A stretch of 64,000 bases of DNA. Origin: Novosphingobium guangzhouense (GTDB lineage Bacteria; Pseudomonadota; Alphaproteobacteria; Sphingomonadales; Sphingomonadaceae). Shown here piece by piece: positions 35,671 through 44,742 of this stretch. The notes under the pieces are model-generated. The model did not search any database, was not told the DNA's origin, and saw only the letters and a list, made by a program, of their open reading frames with translations. Position 1 is the first letter of the stretch; each line of letters begins with the position of its first letter. The translations under genes and the position numbers were made by a program. The DNA lies in NCBI RefSeq assembly GCF_002896965.1, contig NZ_LYMM01000051.1:186001-250000 (forward strand), written 5' to 3'.

Positions 35671-38172
35671 ATGAAGTTGAGGGATTTCATCAAGCACGAT
35701 GCCGCGTGCGTTTCCATCGCGGCGCTGGCCATTGCGGGAGCCGTTCCTGCGTTTGCGCAGGACACCGCCTCCACGCAGAAGCCCGCTCCTCAGCAGGAGC
35801 CCGCCAGCGGAGAGATCTTCGTCACCGCCCGCAAAAGCGCGGAAAGCATCCTGGAGACGCCGATCGCGGTCTCGGCGCTGACCGGCGAGGATATCCGTGC
35901 GCGCGGCATCGTCTCGGTGCAGGACATCGCGGCCTACACGCCCGGCATGAAGGTGGTGAACAACGGTGCGGGGCGTAACGACCGCTCCTTCCAGCAGATC
36001 ATCATCCGCGGCTTCACGCCGCCCAATGCGGTTGCGCAGACCGCGTCGGTGTTCATCGACGGCGTTCCGGTCAGTTCGGCCACCGCAATCAACAACATCA
36101 CCAACCCCGAACGCGTAGAAGTGCTGAAGGGCCCGCAGAGCGCCTATTTCGGACGCCAGACGTTCGCCGGCGCGGTCAATGTCGTCAGCAAGGCGCCCAG
36201 CGATTACTGGACCGGTACGGTCGATGCGATGGTCGGCACGCGCAACAGCTATGACGTCATGGGGGAACTGAGCGGCCCGCTGGTCAGCGATCTGCTGGGC
36301 ATCCGAGCCACCGTGCGCAAGTATGCCAAGGACGGTTCGTATGAGAACGCGGGCGTTCCCGGCCAGACGCTGGGCGACCAGAAGACCCGCACCGGCACGC
36401 TTGCCTTGACGTTCACGCCCGCCTCCAATCTGACGGTCAAGGGCTTCGGCATGATCACCTACAACGACGATGGGCCAAGCGCGCAGGGGCTGATCGGCGC
36501 TTATGAGGCGACGGACGACAATGGCAACGTGATCGTGCAGGACCAGTCCAACTGCAGCCTCAACGTCACCAGTTCCAGCGGCGTGACCACCACCAACCGC
36601 TACATCTGCGGCAAGACGCCCAAGCTGGTGAACTCGCCGTCCGCCAACACCACCAACGACGCGTTCATCAGGAACTTCCTTGCCAACCCCACCGGCCGCC
36701 TGATCTCGCCGGACAAGGGCGTGCAGGGCTATGGGCTGCGCAGCCGCTTCTACCACCTCCACGCCTCGGTCGACTGGGAAGTGGCCGACGGGGTGACGCT
36801 CAGTTCGCTGACCGGCATGAACAGGGAGCGCAACAGCGAACTGGCCGACCTCGACAACTATTACGACGTCGGGCAGGCCAACATCTATGGCTCCGCCGGA
36901 TCGCGCAGCTACTTCGACTTCCCGTTCCTGGTGGAGCGCAGGCAAAGCGACTGGTCGCAGGAATTGCGCGCCCGCTATGATACGGACCGCTTCAAGGGCA
37001 CCATCGGTGTCAGCTATCTGGATGCGCGCTACCAGAACGCCAACGGCGGGGGCAACAATGCGCTGGGCGTGTCCACTTTCTCCGCCGTGTTCGGGCAGTC
37101 GCGCAACAAGACGATGGGCGCGTTCTTCGGGCTCAGCTACGATCTGACCGACAAGCTGACCGTCAGTGTCGACGGGCGCTACCAGATCGACAAGCTCTAC
37201 GCCTATGCCCCGCCGGGCGGCCTGACCGTGACGACCGATGCCTTCGCCCCCGCCGGCTTCTACGCCGAAGGGCAGACGCTGGCGCACAAGAACTATCGTA
37301 ACTTCATCCCGCGCGGCATCGTGCAGTACCAGTTCGATCCCGACACGATGTTCTATGCATCCTATGCCAAGGGCATCAATCCGGCGGGCTTCAACACCCA
37401 GTTCCTGACCGGCACGCCTTCGGTCCAGCAGACCGCAGCGGCATCAGGGCTGGCGATCGAGGTCGATCCCGAGAAGCTGGACAACTACGAGATCGGCCTC
37501 AAGGGTCGTCTGTTCAACAATGCGGTGCGCTATACGCTGGCGGCATACCGGGCGATCTGGAAGAACCAGATCAATTCCGCCGACGTGGTGTTCTTCGATG
37601 CGGAAACCAACACGCCTCAGGTGATCAGCGCGCTGCGCAATGCGGGCAAGGTGATCATGACCGGCGTGGAGGCGGAACTCTTCGCGGACGTGACCGACGA
37701 CCTTTCCGTCACCGCCAGCGGGGCGATCAACGCCAGTTCGATCCGCAATCTGACCGCACCGTCATCCACCGCGCTTACCGGCATCACCGACTTCAGGGGC
37801 AACGAGAATCCGCTGACGTCCAAGTATTCGGCGGCAGTCAGCGTCAGCTACAGCCATCCGATCCCGGTGGCGGATGGTGCGAAGGCGTTCATCCGTGGTG
37901 ATCTCAGCTACAAGTCGGGGGTCTATTCCGATGCGTCGAACGTGCTCAAGTCGCCCGACCTGACGCTGGTGAACCTGCGCACCGGGATCGAGACCGGCAA
38001 GGTCAACGTGGAAGTCTTCGTGAACAACGTGTTCAACACGCATGCCTACACCAGCGTCGCGTTGGGCACGCTGTTCACCAGCGACTTCCGCTATACGGGG
38101 ACCAACACCGCCGCGATCGTCGGCCTGCCCGACTTGCGCACGGCGGGCCTGCGCATCCGCTACAGCTACTGA
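35671..38172 (+). CDS. TonB-dependent outer-membrane receptor
   Basis: An 833-residue receptor: signal peptide ending VPAFAQ, EIFVTARK segment, plug (about 55-175, with VFIDGVPVSSATAINNI and VEVLKGPQSAYFGRQTFAGA) and a barrel ending LRTAGLRIRYSY. It is clearly paralogous to the receptor at 46912: the LKGPQSAxFGRQxFAGAxNVV block, the FVNNVFN segment and the overall order match. It lies downstream of an esterase and upstream of the monooxygenase/hydrolase operon. The ligand is unknown. Confidence 0.93.
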   Translation: MKLRDFIKHDAACVSIAALAIAGAVPAFAQDTASTQKPAPQQEPASGEIFVTARKSAESILETPIAVSALTGEDIRARGIVSVQDIAAYTPGMKVVNNGAGRNDRSFQQIIIRGFTPPNAVAQTASVFIDGVPVSSATAINNITNPERVEVLKGPQSAYFGRQTFAGAVNVVSKAPSDYWTGTVDAMVGTRNSYDVMGELSGPLVSDLLGIRATVRKYAKDGSYENAGVPGQTLGDQKTRTGTLALTFTPASNLTVKGFGMITYNDDGPSAQGLIGAYEATDDNGNVIVQDQSNCSLNVTSSSGVTTTNRYICGKTPKLVNSPSANTTNDAFIRNFLANPTGRLISPDKGVQGYGLRSRFYHLHASVDWEVADGVTLSSLTGMNRERNSELADLDNYYDVGQANIYGSAGSRSYFDFPFLVERRQSDWSQELRARYDTDRFKGTIGVSYLDARYQNANGGGNNALGVSTFSAVFGQSRNKTMGAFFGLSYDLTDKLTVSVDGRYQIDKLYAYAPPGGLTVTTDAFAPAGFYAEGQTLAHKNYRNFIPRGIVQYQFDPDTMFYASYAKGINPAGFNTQFLTGTPSVQQTAAASGLAIEVDPEKLDNYEIGLKGRLFNNAVRYTLAAYRAIWKNQINSADVVFFDAETNTPQVISALRNAGKVIMTGVEAELFADVTDDLSVTASGAINASSIRNLTAPSSTALTGITDFRGNENPLTSKYSAAVSVSYSHPIPVADGAKAFIRGDLSYKSGVYSDASNVLKSPDLTLVNLRTGIETGKVNVEVFVNNVFNTHAYTSVALGTLFTSDFRYTGTNTAAIVGLPDLRTAGLRIRYSY

Positions 38173-38177
38173 GGCCA

Positions 38178-38213
38178 TGGTGGAGGCCGCGATTTGCCGG
38201 TCGGCCTCCACCA
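38178..38213 (+). terminator. Strong hairpin after TonB receptor
   Basis: A 12-bp perfect stem, TGGTGGAGGCCG (38178-38189) with its complement at 38202-38213, five bases after the receptor stop. A short T-stretch (CCTTTCGG) follows. A likely transcription terminator. Confidence 0.7.
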
Positions 38214-38302
38214 CCTTTCGGCCATTTCGGTTCCTGTGCGATGGCAGGCGCGCCGATATGCTGTTAGAGCCCGCCGCCCGAACCAATTCAGGAATTCAGG
38301 CG

Positions 38303-38632
38303 ATGATTGAACCGAGCGCGACCTTCAAGGACAACCTGCAGCAGCTGCCGTCGATCGAAGGCGTGCAGCGCATCGATCTTGTCGCACCGGACGGCACCGT
38401 GGCCGCAACGATCGAAAACGCGCCCGGCAAGCAGGGCTCGCTGGCAGTGTACCAGTACCTGGCGCAGTCGTTCGCCAGCCTTGATGCGAAGGCCGCCGCG
38501 CATGGCCTTGACGTGTTCGGCGAACACACCGCCGATGCCCGCAACCGTCCCGGCGCGCATCCCAACATCGACCGCCTGCTGGATATCGTTGCAGGCAGCG
38601 ATGCGCTGGCGATCAAGGTGATTGCTGCCTAA
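38303..38632 (+). CDS. DUF2322 family protein
   Basis: A 109-residue soluble protein (MIEPSATFKDNLQQLPSIEG) matching the small conserved DUF2322 family: LVAPDGTVAATIEN, KQGSLAVYQYL, GLDVFGEHTADAR and HPNIDRLLDI are aligned blocks I recall from it. AGGAATTCAGGCG precedes the ATG. The function is unknown in the family. It stands alone between the receptor terminator and the REP-like repeat, and is probably a housekeeping-type gene unrelated to the catabolic island. Confidence 0.75.
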   Translation: MIEPSATFKDNLQQLPSIEGVQRIDLVAPDGTVAATIENAPGKQGSLAVYQYLAQSFASLDAKAAAHGLDVFGEHTADARNRPGAHPNIDRLLDIVAGSDALAIKVIAA

Positions 38633-38671
38633 GGCCGCCCCACCTGCCGAAGCCTCGCGCCATGCGGCCGG

Positions 38672-38697
38672 GGCTTCGACAAGCTCAGCCTGAGCGG
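38672..38697 (+). repeat. REP-like intergenic repeat, left copy
   Basis: A 26-base sequence with core TTCGACAAGCTCAGCCTGAG, a type of short repeat widely seen between sphingomonad genes. An inverted copy with one mismatch is at 39111-39135. The two copies bracket an AT-rich 413-bp islet. Confidence 0.65.
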
Positions 38698-38734
38698 TGT
38701 TGGAAGGTCTGATTTGGGTGGAGAGCGGACATCC

Positions 38735-38956
38735 CTATGGTCTTTGTCTTGGAAAGACTAAACGGTGTGCCCAGTCACTGACGAAGTAGATTATGATGCC
38801 AAACGCGATAAGTTCGAGGCTTCCGTAAAAACTCTCATCTGAATAACCAAAATTATATCCCCAAAACACATCTAGTCCGGACAAAACCGCAACTGCAGAG
38901 GTTACGAGCAGGAAAGCGCCGAAGATAAAATTCTTTATCATCTGCATATTTCTCAT
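38735..38956 (-). CDS. Small hypothetical membrane protein in AT-rich islet
   Basis: A 73-residue open frame with two convincing hydrophobic segments (FIFGAFLLVTSAVAVLSGL and SLELIAFGIIIYFVSDW), ending HRLVFPRQRP. Start uncertain: ATG 38956, 38947 (GAGAA upstream) or 38941. Codon use and base composition are much more AT-rich than all neighbours, pointing to recent acquisition. No family recognised. It lies between two inverted REP-like repeats. Confidence 0.45.
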   Translation of the reverse strand: MRNMQMIKNFIFGAFLLVTSAVAVLSGLDVFWGYNFGYSDESFYGSLELIAFGIIIYFVSDWAHRLVFPRQRP

Positions 38957-39110
38957 GGGTTTGAAGTCTAATGCAAGGGGTGCGGAAACATTAGCGGCGC
39001 ATCAAGCATAATGCGGCGCACCTTAGAATGTTTTGTAATGAATTATTTGAAAAGCGTCAACTTTGGGGCGTAAGCCGCCATTGCTCCGCCTACCGCATTT
39101 TAACCCCACT

Positions 39111-39135
39111 CGCTCAGGCTGAACTTGTCGAAGCC
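39111..39135 (-). repeat. REP-like repeat, right inverted copy
   Basis: Reverse-complement copy of the 38672 repeat (25 bases, one mismatch). It overlaps the 3' end of the LLM monooxygenase gene and supplies its stop codon and last six residues (ASTSSA). Confidence 0.65.
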
Positions 39136-40226
39136 TTCGCGCAACGCGCGCCTTTCAGCGCCTTCACGCGGGGGATCAGTTTTTCGCCGAAGAGCAGGGC
39201 ATCGGGGATCGGATCGTAGCCGCTCACGATGAAGCGGGAAAAGCCCGCAGCGTGGTATTCCATAATCGCCGCCGCGACGCGGTCGTGGCTGCCGACAAGG
39301 CAGCCGAGCGCCGGGCGGCCGGTGGGAACGCGGGTGATGCCTGCCCACAGCAGGCCGTCCAGCGCGCCATCGTTGGCCTGTGCCTTTGCCCGCTCGATCG
39401 CGGCGCGGCGGGTTTCGCCGGGGCGGATGGGAAAGCGGCCGTTGTCGACCACTTCGGCGATAAGCCGGTCCTGGATCGCGTGGGCGCGTTCCCATGCCTG
39501 CGCATCCGTATCTGCCACAAGGACGCGTAGCGAAGTCAGCAGGGCAGGCGCGCGGCCCAGCGCGCGGGCACGGGTCAGGACTTCGCGTGCAGGTTCGCGC
39601 AGCGCGGCGGCCGGGAAGCCGGGGAAGGCATAGACGTCCGCCGCGCGCGCGCCATATTCGATGGAGGCGGGCGAACTGCCGCCCCAGAAGATCGGGATGC
39701 CCGCCTGCGGCCGCACATGTGCAAAGGCCCCTTCCACCCGGTAGAACTCTCCCGCATGGTCGAACGGGGCGTCGGCGGACCAGACCTTGCGCATCACTTC
39801 CACATATTCGTGGCTGCGGCGGTAACGGTCGTCCTTGGTGCTGTAATCGCCGTCGGCGCGCAGTTCGGTGTCGTCCGCCCCGGTGATGATGTGGACGGCG
39901 CAGCGCCCGCCGCTCATCCTGTCCAGCATCGCGAACATGCGCGCGGCCATTGTCGGCGCAATGAAGCCGGGGCGGTGCGCGATCATGAAGCCCAGCCGGG
40001 TGGTTACCGCCGCTGCCCACGTCGCGATCGGCAGGCTGTCGGGCCGGTGCGCGGAATTGGCGATCAGGACGCGATCGAACCCGGCGCTTTCATGCGCGCG
40101 GGCGCAGGCTTCGACGAAGTCCGGTTCGACCACGTCGAAGGGCTTGGGCTGCGCTTCGGAATAGTCGTTCCAGTGCAGGATGCCGAAGAATTCCAGCGTG
40201 TCATCGTTCATGGATCGGGTGCTCAC
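39114..40226 (-). CDS. LLM-class flavin-dependent monooxygenase (SsuD-like), copy 1
   Basis: A 370-residue luciferase-like protein, GTG start overlapping the upstream stop (GTGA, 40223-40226). The blocks RPGFIAPTMAARMFAMLDRM, GGRCAVHIITG and DDTELRADGD align with FMNH2-dependent alkanesulfonate monooxygenases and related LLM oxygenases, which insert one oxygen into sulfonates, thioethers, ketones or heterocycles. No flavin reductase is next to it. It is paralogous to 44743-45807. The last residues (KASTSSA) come from a REP-like repeat, so the C-terminus may have been rewritten. Operon with two alpha/beta hydrolases. Confidence 0.87.
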   Translation of the reverse strand: MSTRSMNDDTLEFFGILHWNDYSEAQPKPFDVVEPDFVEACARAHESAGFDRVLIANSAHRPDSLPIATWAAAVTTRLGFMIAHRPGFIAPTMAARMFAMLDRMSGGRCAVHIITGADDTELRADGDYSTKDDRYRRSHEYVEVMRKVWSADAPFDHAGEFYRVEGAFAHVRPQAGIPIFWGGSSPASIEYGARAADVYAFPGFPAAALREPAREVLTRARALGRAPALLTSLRVLVADTDAQAWERAHAIQDRLIAEVVDNGRFPIRPGETRRAAIERAKAQANDGALDGLLWAGITRVPTGRPALGCLVGSHDRVAAAIMEYHAAGFSRFIVSGYDPIPDALLFGEKLIPRVKALKGARCAKASTSSA

Positions 40227-41224
40227 CGCTTGGCCGGTTCCGGCGCCACGGGCCGGTACGGGGTGACGTCGTAGAGGAAGCCGTCAAGGATGCCGGCAAA
40301 GCGTTCGGGCGCTTCCAGCGGCGGATAGTGCCCGACATCGGGCAGGATCAGCGTGGAGACCTGCGCATTAACCAGCGCATCGCGCAAGGACGCGATGCTG
40401 GCGGGCGGCAGTACCGGATCGCGCGCGCCCCACACCAGCAGCACCGGCGCTCTCACCTTGCCCAGCGCATCGGCGGTCAGCGCGGCATCGTCCAGCGCCT
40501 CGACGATGGCCAGCCGGTCGGGCGCGGCGGGGCGTCGGTTCATGTCGTAGTATTCGTCGACCAGCCGGGCGTCGGCGCGTTCGGGTTCTCCGGTGTAGAA
40601 ATCGAAGAAGGCGCGCCAGTAGGAGCGGGGGCGGTAGATCTTGCTCTTGCGGCCGGTCTGCGGGGTGGAGGCGGCCAGTTCGCGGGCCAGCGCGGCGCTG
40701 AGCGCCATGCCCTTGCCGTCGGCGCGGCCGGTGGGTGTGTTGGACAGGATCAGCCGTTCCACCCGCCCCGGATTGCGCGCGGCATAGTAGAACGAGATCG
40801 CCCCTCCGCTCGACACGCCGGCAAGGCTGGCGCGATCTATTTTGAGCCGGTCCAGCAGCGCCTCCAGCACCAGCACCGGGTAAAGCGGCCGGTCGTAAAG
40901 CGCGCGCGGCGGCGGGCCGGACAGGCCCATGTTGGGTTCATCCCAGGCGATCACGCGATAGCGACGGCTCAGTCGCTCTATCATCGGCGCGAAAGTGCGC
41001 AGCGATGAACTCGACCCATGAGTGAGCACCACCACTGGGCCGCTGCCGACATCGACGTAATGAATGCGCGCGCCCAGCAGATCGATGAACCGCGACTGGG
41101 GCAGGCGGTAGCGGCTCTCCAGTTCGGCGAGAGAGATGGTTTCGGGCGGTGCGGGCGCTTCCTGCGCATGGGCGGCGCTGCCAGCAAGCGACAGGGCGCA
41201 CAGCATGGCGGCAAGGCACTTCAT
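40223..41224 (-). CDS. Exported alpha/beta hydrolase
   Basis: The ATG overlapping the upstream stop (ATGA, 41221-41224) gives 333 residues with a signal peptide (CLAAMLCALSLAGSAAHA). Alpha/beta-hydrolase motifs: oxyanion loop LTHGSSSS, nucleophile serine in AGVSSGGAI, an Asp in WGARDPVLP and the catalytic His in DVGHYPPLEAPE. Members hydrolyse esters, lactones, epoxides or C-C bonds. It is the middle gene of a three-gene coupled operon with a similar hydrolase upstream and the LLM monooxygenase downstream, consistent with ring opening or ester cleavage of an oxygenated product. Confidence 0.87.
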   Translation of the reverse strand: MKCLAAMLCALSLAGSAAHAQEAPAPPETISLAELESRYRLPQSRFIDLLGARIHYVDVGSGPVVVLTHGSSSSLRTFAPMIERLSRRYRVIAWDEPNMGLSGPPPRALYDRPLYPVLVLEALLDRLKIDRASLAGVSSGGAISFYYAARNPGRVERLILSNTPTGRADGKGMALSAALARELAASTPQTGRKSKIYRPRSYWRAFFDFYTGEPERADARLVDEYYDMNRRPAAPDRLAIVEALDDAALTADALGKVRAPVLLVWGARDPVLPPASIASLRDALVNAQVSTLILPDVGHYPPLEAPERFAGILDGFLYDVTPYRPVAPEPAKR

Positions 41225-42255
41225 CGTGCGCAATCCTCTACTGTGCCGACAGGCGGGCGGGCGCCGGTGCTGCGGCTGGCGGGATCGAGAAACCACGCGA
41301 TGTCTTCTGCGGCGCGGGGGGCTTCGATGGGCAGGAAGTGACCTGCGCCGGGGAAGCTGATCATCACCCGGCGCGACGCCCCGGCAGTGCGCGCAACTTC
41401 GCAGCCGATCGATACCGGCAGCATCGACCCGGCTCCGCCCCACAGCACCAGCGTCGGCACGCGGACGGCCGCCAGCTGCTGTGCGGTGGTTTGCGAACGC
41501 TTGCCGTAATCGCTCGCCTCGAAGCGCAGGGCGCTGGTGAAGCGGTCCAGCGTGGCGGCGTTGCCGGGCTTGCGGTGCGTGTCGTAGGTCTGCTGCACCA
41601 GATCCTCGGTCAGCACTGCCTTGTTGGCGATCAGGCGGTTCAGCAGGTAGCGGTAGAACGCCTTTGGCCGGTAGATCGGCCGGAACAGGTTGTTCTCCAG
41701 AAAGCCCAGCGTGGCCGATGTCCTGGGCTGCATGGCGGGCGGGATCGGCACCAGCGGGGCATTGACCAGGATCAGGCTTTCCACCTGATCGGGATGCGCC
41801 AGCGTATAACGCATGGCGATCGCGCTGCCGGTGGAGATGCCGCCGATGCTGAAGCGTTCAAGCCTTTCGTGCCGTGCCAGAAGCGCGATCAATTGCTCTA
41901 CCCTGCGCGGGCTGTAGCGGCCTGAGGGGTCCGGGCCGGAGAGGCCGTAAGGCGGCATGTCGATGCGGATCACGCGGTGGTCGCGGGCCAGCCGCTGCGC
42001 CCACGCGTCCCAGATCCGCAGGGACTGGTAATGCCCGTGGATCAGCATGACGACCGGGCCGGAGCCCCTGTCATCGACGTGAAGCTGCACCCCGTCCAGC
42101 GTCACGTACCGCGAATGCGCGGTCTGGTAGCGATGGCGCAGCTCTCCCAGCGGAATGGCGAAGGCATCCATCCGCGCCGCCACCACGAAGGCCGTCAGCC
42201 CCGCCGCCAGCAGCGCCAGCGCCGCGATCCCGGCCATGACCGGACGTTTCAGCAT
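41221..42255 (-). CDS. Membrane-anchored alpha/beta hydrolase
   Basis: ATG 42255 gives 344 residues with an N-terminal membrane helix (VMAGIAALALLAAGLTAFVV); the longer frame is not supported. Motifs: HGHYQS, nucleophile in GISTGSAI (a G-x-S-x-G in which the fourth residue is Thr), VLWGGAGSMLP where the acid is usually found, and the His in GAGHFLPIEAP. The usual Asp after WG(A) is not evident. Tandem with a second hydrolase that resembles it in length and layout, so probably an old duplication. First gene of the operon ending in the LLM monooxygenase. Confidence 0.85.
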   Translation of the reverse strand: MLKRPVMAGIAALALLAAGLTAFVVAARMDAFAIPLGELRHRYQTAHSRYVTLDGVQLHVDDRGSGPVVMLIHGHYQSLRIWDAWAQRLARDHRVIRIDMPPYGLSGPDPSGRYSPRRVEQLIALLARHERLERFSIGGISTGSAIAMRYTLAHPDQVESLILVNAPLVPIPPAMQPRTSATLGFLENNLFRPIYRPKAFYRYLLNRLIANKAVLTEDLVQQTYDTHRKPGNAATLDRFTSALRFEASDYGKRSQTTAQQLAAVRVPTLVLWGGAGSMLPVSIGCEVARTAGASRRVMISFPGAGHFLPIEAPRAAEDIAWFLDPASRSTGARPPVGTVEDCAR

Positions 42256-42369
42256 GTCCCGTGTTTCCCCGCCTTCATCGCACGGACTATGCGCAGGGAC
42301 ACAGCCTGCAGCCCAATCGAAAGCATGCATCCAGTCATGCCCGTTGCGTATGGGAAGGGGCTGGAGGCT

Positions 42370-43266
42370 TTACAGCGCGTCGTGCAGCCGCTGGATCACC
42401 ACGCGCAGCGCCCCGCTCATGTAAGTCCGCCGCCGGGTGACCACGCAGAGCGTCGCCTCTACCCGGCGCATGTCGGTGGCGATTTCCTGCAGGCGGCCAT
42501 CGGCAAGGCAGTCGGCGATTTCGGTCCGGTCCATCAGGCCGACAAGGTCGGCGTTAAGCAGCAACTGCCGCAGCATCGCGGGGGAGGAACTGCGCACGCG
42601 GATGTTGTGCTCTTCTTCCGCCAGCCCCATCAACCCGCGATAGAACGCTTCTGCATTGGGCTGGTTGAAGATCGCCCAGGGCCAGTGCGCCAGATCGCGC
42701 GCGGCGATGGGGCCGCTTTTGCGGGCAAGGTCAAGGATCGGATGCCCGCGCCGCGCCACCAGTACCATGTCCAGCCGGGTGAGCGGCCGGAAGTTGAGGT
42801 CGCCGCTGTCCAGATCGACGCGCAGGGTGTCGATGATCGCGTCCAGTTCCCCGCGCCGCAGCCGCGCGAACTGCGTTTCGGGCACGTCGTAGTCCAGCGA
42901 AAGCGTGATGTTCTCGTCTGCCACGGCCATCTGCGCGCAGGCCTGCGCGATGCGCGGGTCGGTCGCGGTCGATCCGATGCCAAGGCGCACATGACCAAGC
43001 CCGCCCGCGCGCATCGCGCCGACATCTTCTATCGCCTGATCGACGCCGTGAATGATCGAGCGGGCATGCTCTGCCAGCAATTCGCCATAACGCGTGGGCA
43101 GCACGCCGCGATGACCGCGTTCGAACAGATCCACGCCCAGTTCCTCTTCCAGCGTATGGATACTGCGTGAAAGCGTGGGCTGGGTGATGTTCTGGGCGGC
43201 GGAGGCGAGCGTCATCGAGCCGGTTTCCACCGCCGCCAAAAAGTGCCGCAATTGCCGGATCTGCAT
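42370..43266 (-). CDS. LysR family transcriptional regulator
   Basis: ATG 43266 (MQIRQLRHFLAAVETGSMTL) with GGAA eight bases upstream gives a standard 298-residue LysR protein; the frame is open far upstream as antisense noise. HTH about 17-47 (ASAAQNITQPTLSRSIHTLE), effector domain about 90-290. It lies directly upstream of the hydrolase/LLM operon on the same strand and is divergent from the GPH-type transporter, so it probably controls one or both. Confidence 0.92.
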   Translation of the reverse strand: MQIRQLRHFLAAVETGSMTLASAAQNITQPTLSRSIHTLEEELGVDLFERGHRGVLPTRYGELLAEHARSIIHGVDQAIEDVGAMRAGGLGHVRLGIGSTATDPRIAQACAQMAVADENITLSLDYDVPETQFARLRRGELDAIIDTLRVDLDSGDLNFRPLTRLDMVLVARRGHPILDLARKSGPIAARDLAHWPWAIFNQPNAEAFYRGLMGLAEEEHNIRVRSSSPAMLRQLLLNADLVGLMDRTEIADCLADGRLQEIATDMRRVEATLCVVTRRRTYMSGALRVVIQRLHDAL

Positions 43267-43395
43267 GGTTCCGATTCCCCGCATATACGTTTTGTGCATG
43301 GAAGAAGCCGCGCTTTCGATTTCTCGCGCCAGCGCCCCGTGCCTAGTCTCCGGCTGGTAGGCACTGCGACTGCGCCGTGCGGGGGGAAGCTGCGC

Positions 43396-44736
43396 TTGAT
43401 CGAAACCCGGACCATACCTGTCGCCGCGAAGGTCGGCTGGGCCTTCGGCTCGGCGGGCAGCACGACGATCCTCTACGTCGTCAATGTCATCCTGATGTAT
43501 TATCTGGTGACGGCGACGGGCATGGATCCGGCGCTGGCGGGATCGTTCATGCTGGCAGGCCGTATCTATGACGGCATCGCGGACCTGCTCATCGGGCAGG
43601 GCAGCGACCGGACCCGCAGCCGCTGGGGCCGCCGTCGTCCGTGGATGGCGGCCGGCGCGCTGATGAGCGGGCTGGGCATGGCCTGGCTGTTCTCCGGCAG
43701 CGGAGAGGGCGGCTCGCAGGCGGTCATGGTGATGGCGGCGCTGCTGCTGACCTTTACCGGCTATTCGGCCTTCGCGATCCCGTCTTCGGCGATGCCCGCA
43801 GAAGTCACCGAAAGCGCGCAGGAGCGCACTTCGCTGATGGCCTGGCGGACGTTCTTCATCCAGCTGGCGGCGCTGGCGGGCGGGGCGCTGGCACCGGCGA
43901 TGATCGCCTGGGGCGGCAGTTCCGCATCGGCCTTCGCGCGCATGGGCTATTGCATGGCGGCCTTCATCTTCGTGAGCATGGCGGTGGCGGTCATCGCCAC
44001 TGCCGGCATGCGCGAACAGGCGGTGGATCATGAACGCGGCTCGGCCCTTGCCGGGTTCGGGCAACTGTTCGCCAACCGGCCGTTCCTGGTGCTCTTGGGC
44101 GTCAAGTTCTGCGGCTTCATCGCATCGGCGGCGGTGGGGGCGACCGGGCTGTTCTTCATGCGCGACATCCTTGCGCGCGGAGAGGCCGGCATGGCGCAGT
44201 TCGCGCTGGCCAGCGGCATCGTCGGCACCCTGAGCGTGCCCGTCTGGCGCCAGATCGCCCGCCATGCGCCAAAGCCCGCCGTCTGCGCCGTGGCGCTGGT
44301 GCTTTCCGCCGCGATCAGCCTCAGCTGGCTGGCGGCCTCCCCTGCGGAAAGCGACGCGGTGTTCCTGGCGCGCGGGGCCTTTGCCGGCTTTGCAACCACC
44401 GGCACGCTGCTGATGACGCTGTCGATGCTGCCTGACGCGATTTCCTATGGCGTCAGGCGCAGCGGCTTGCGCAAGGAGGGGCTCTATGCCGCCTTCTTCG
44501 AATTCTTTCAGAAGGCCGCCTTCGCGATTGCGCCGTTCCTTGTCGGGCTGTTCCTGCAGGCCAGCGGCTACCGTTCGGGCACTGGCCCTGCGCTGGTGCA
44601 GACCGACGCTGCGCGCGAGGCGGTGCGCCTGTCGATGGCGTTGATCCCCGCAGTCGCACAAGTGACCGGGATCGCGCTGTTGCTGTTCTACCGGATGCCC
44701 GCCGGATCACCGGCCGCATCGATCGAGGAAAACTGA
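43396..44736 (+). CDS. MFS transporter, GPH (glycoside/hexuronide:cation symporter) type
   Basis: Start placed at TTG 43396, after a GGGGGGAAG ribosome-like stretch; no in-frame ATG is near the family start. The 446-residue permease has about 12 hydrophobic segments and the GPH/MelB-like blocks AGRIYDGIADLLIGQGSDRT, SRWGRRRPW and AIPSSAMPAEVT, plus RRSGLRKEGLYAAFFEFFQK near the C-terminus. GPH members import glycosides, pentosides or uronides with H+ or Na+. Divergent from a LysR gene, and 6 bp before the second LLM monooxygenase, with which it forms an operon. Confidence 0.85.
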   Translation: MIETRTIPVAAKVGWAFGSAGSTTILYVVNVILMYYLVTATGMDPALAGSFMLAGRIYDGIADLLIGQGSDRTRSRWGRRRPWMAAGALMSGLGMAWLFSGSGEGGSQAVMVMAALLLTFTGYSAFAIPSSAMPAEVTESAQERTSLMAWRTFFIQLAALAGGALAPAMIAWGGSSASAFARMGYCMAAFIFVSMAVAVIATAGMREQAVDHERGSALAGFGQLFANRPFLVLLGVKFCGFIASAAVGATGLFFMRDILARGEAGMAQFALASGIVGTLSVPVWRQIARHAPKPAVCAVALVLSAAISLSWLAASPAESDAVFLARGAFAGFATTGTLLMTLSMLPDAISYGVRRSGLRKEGLYAAFFEFFQKAAFAIAPFLVGLFLQASGYRSGTGPALVQTDAAREAVRLSMALIPAVAQVTGIALLLFYRMPAGSPAASIEEN

Positions 44737-44742
44737 CGCGTC

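Noticed and set aside
43267..44661. Long minus-strand extension of the LysR frame
   Set aside because: It is antisense to the GPH transporter, and the LysR family start at 43266 is clear.
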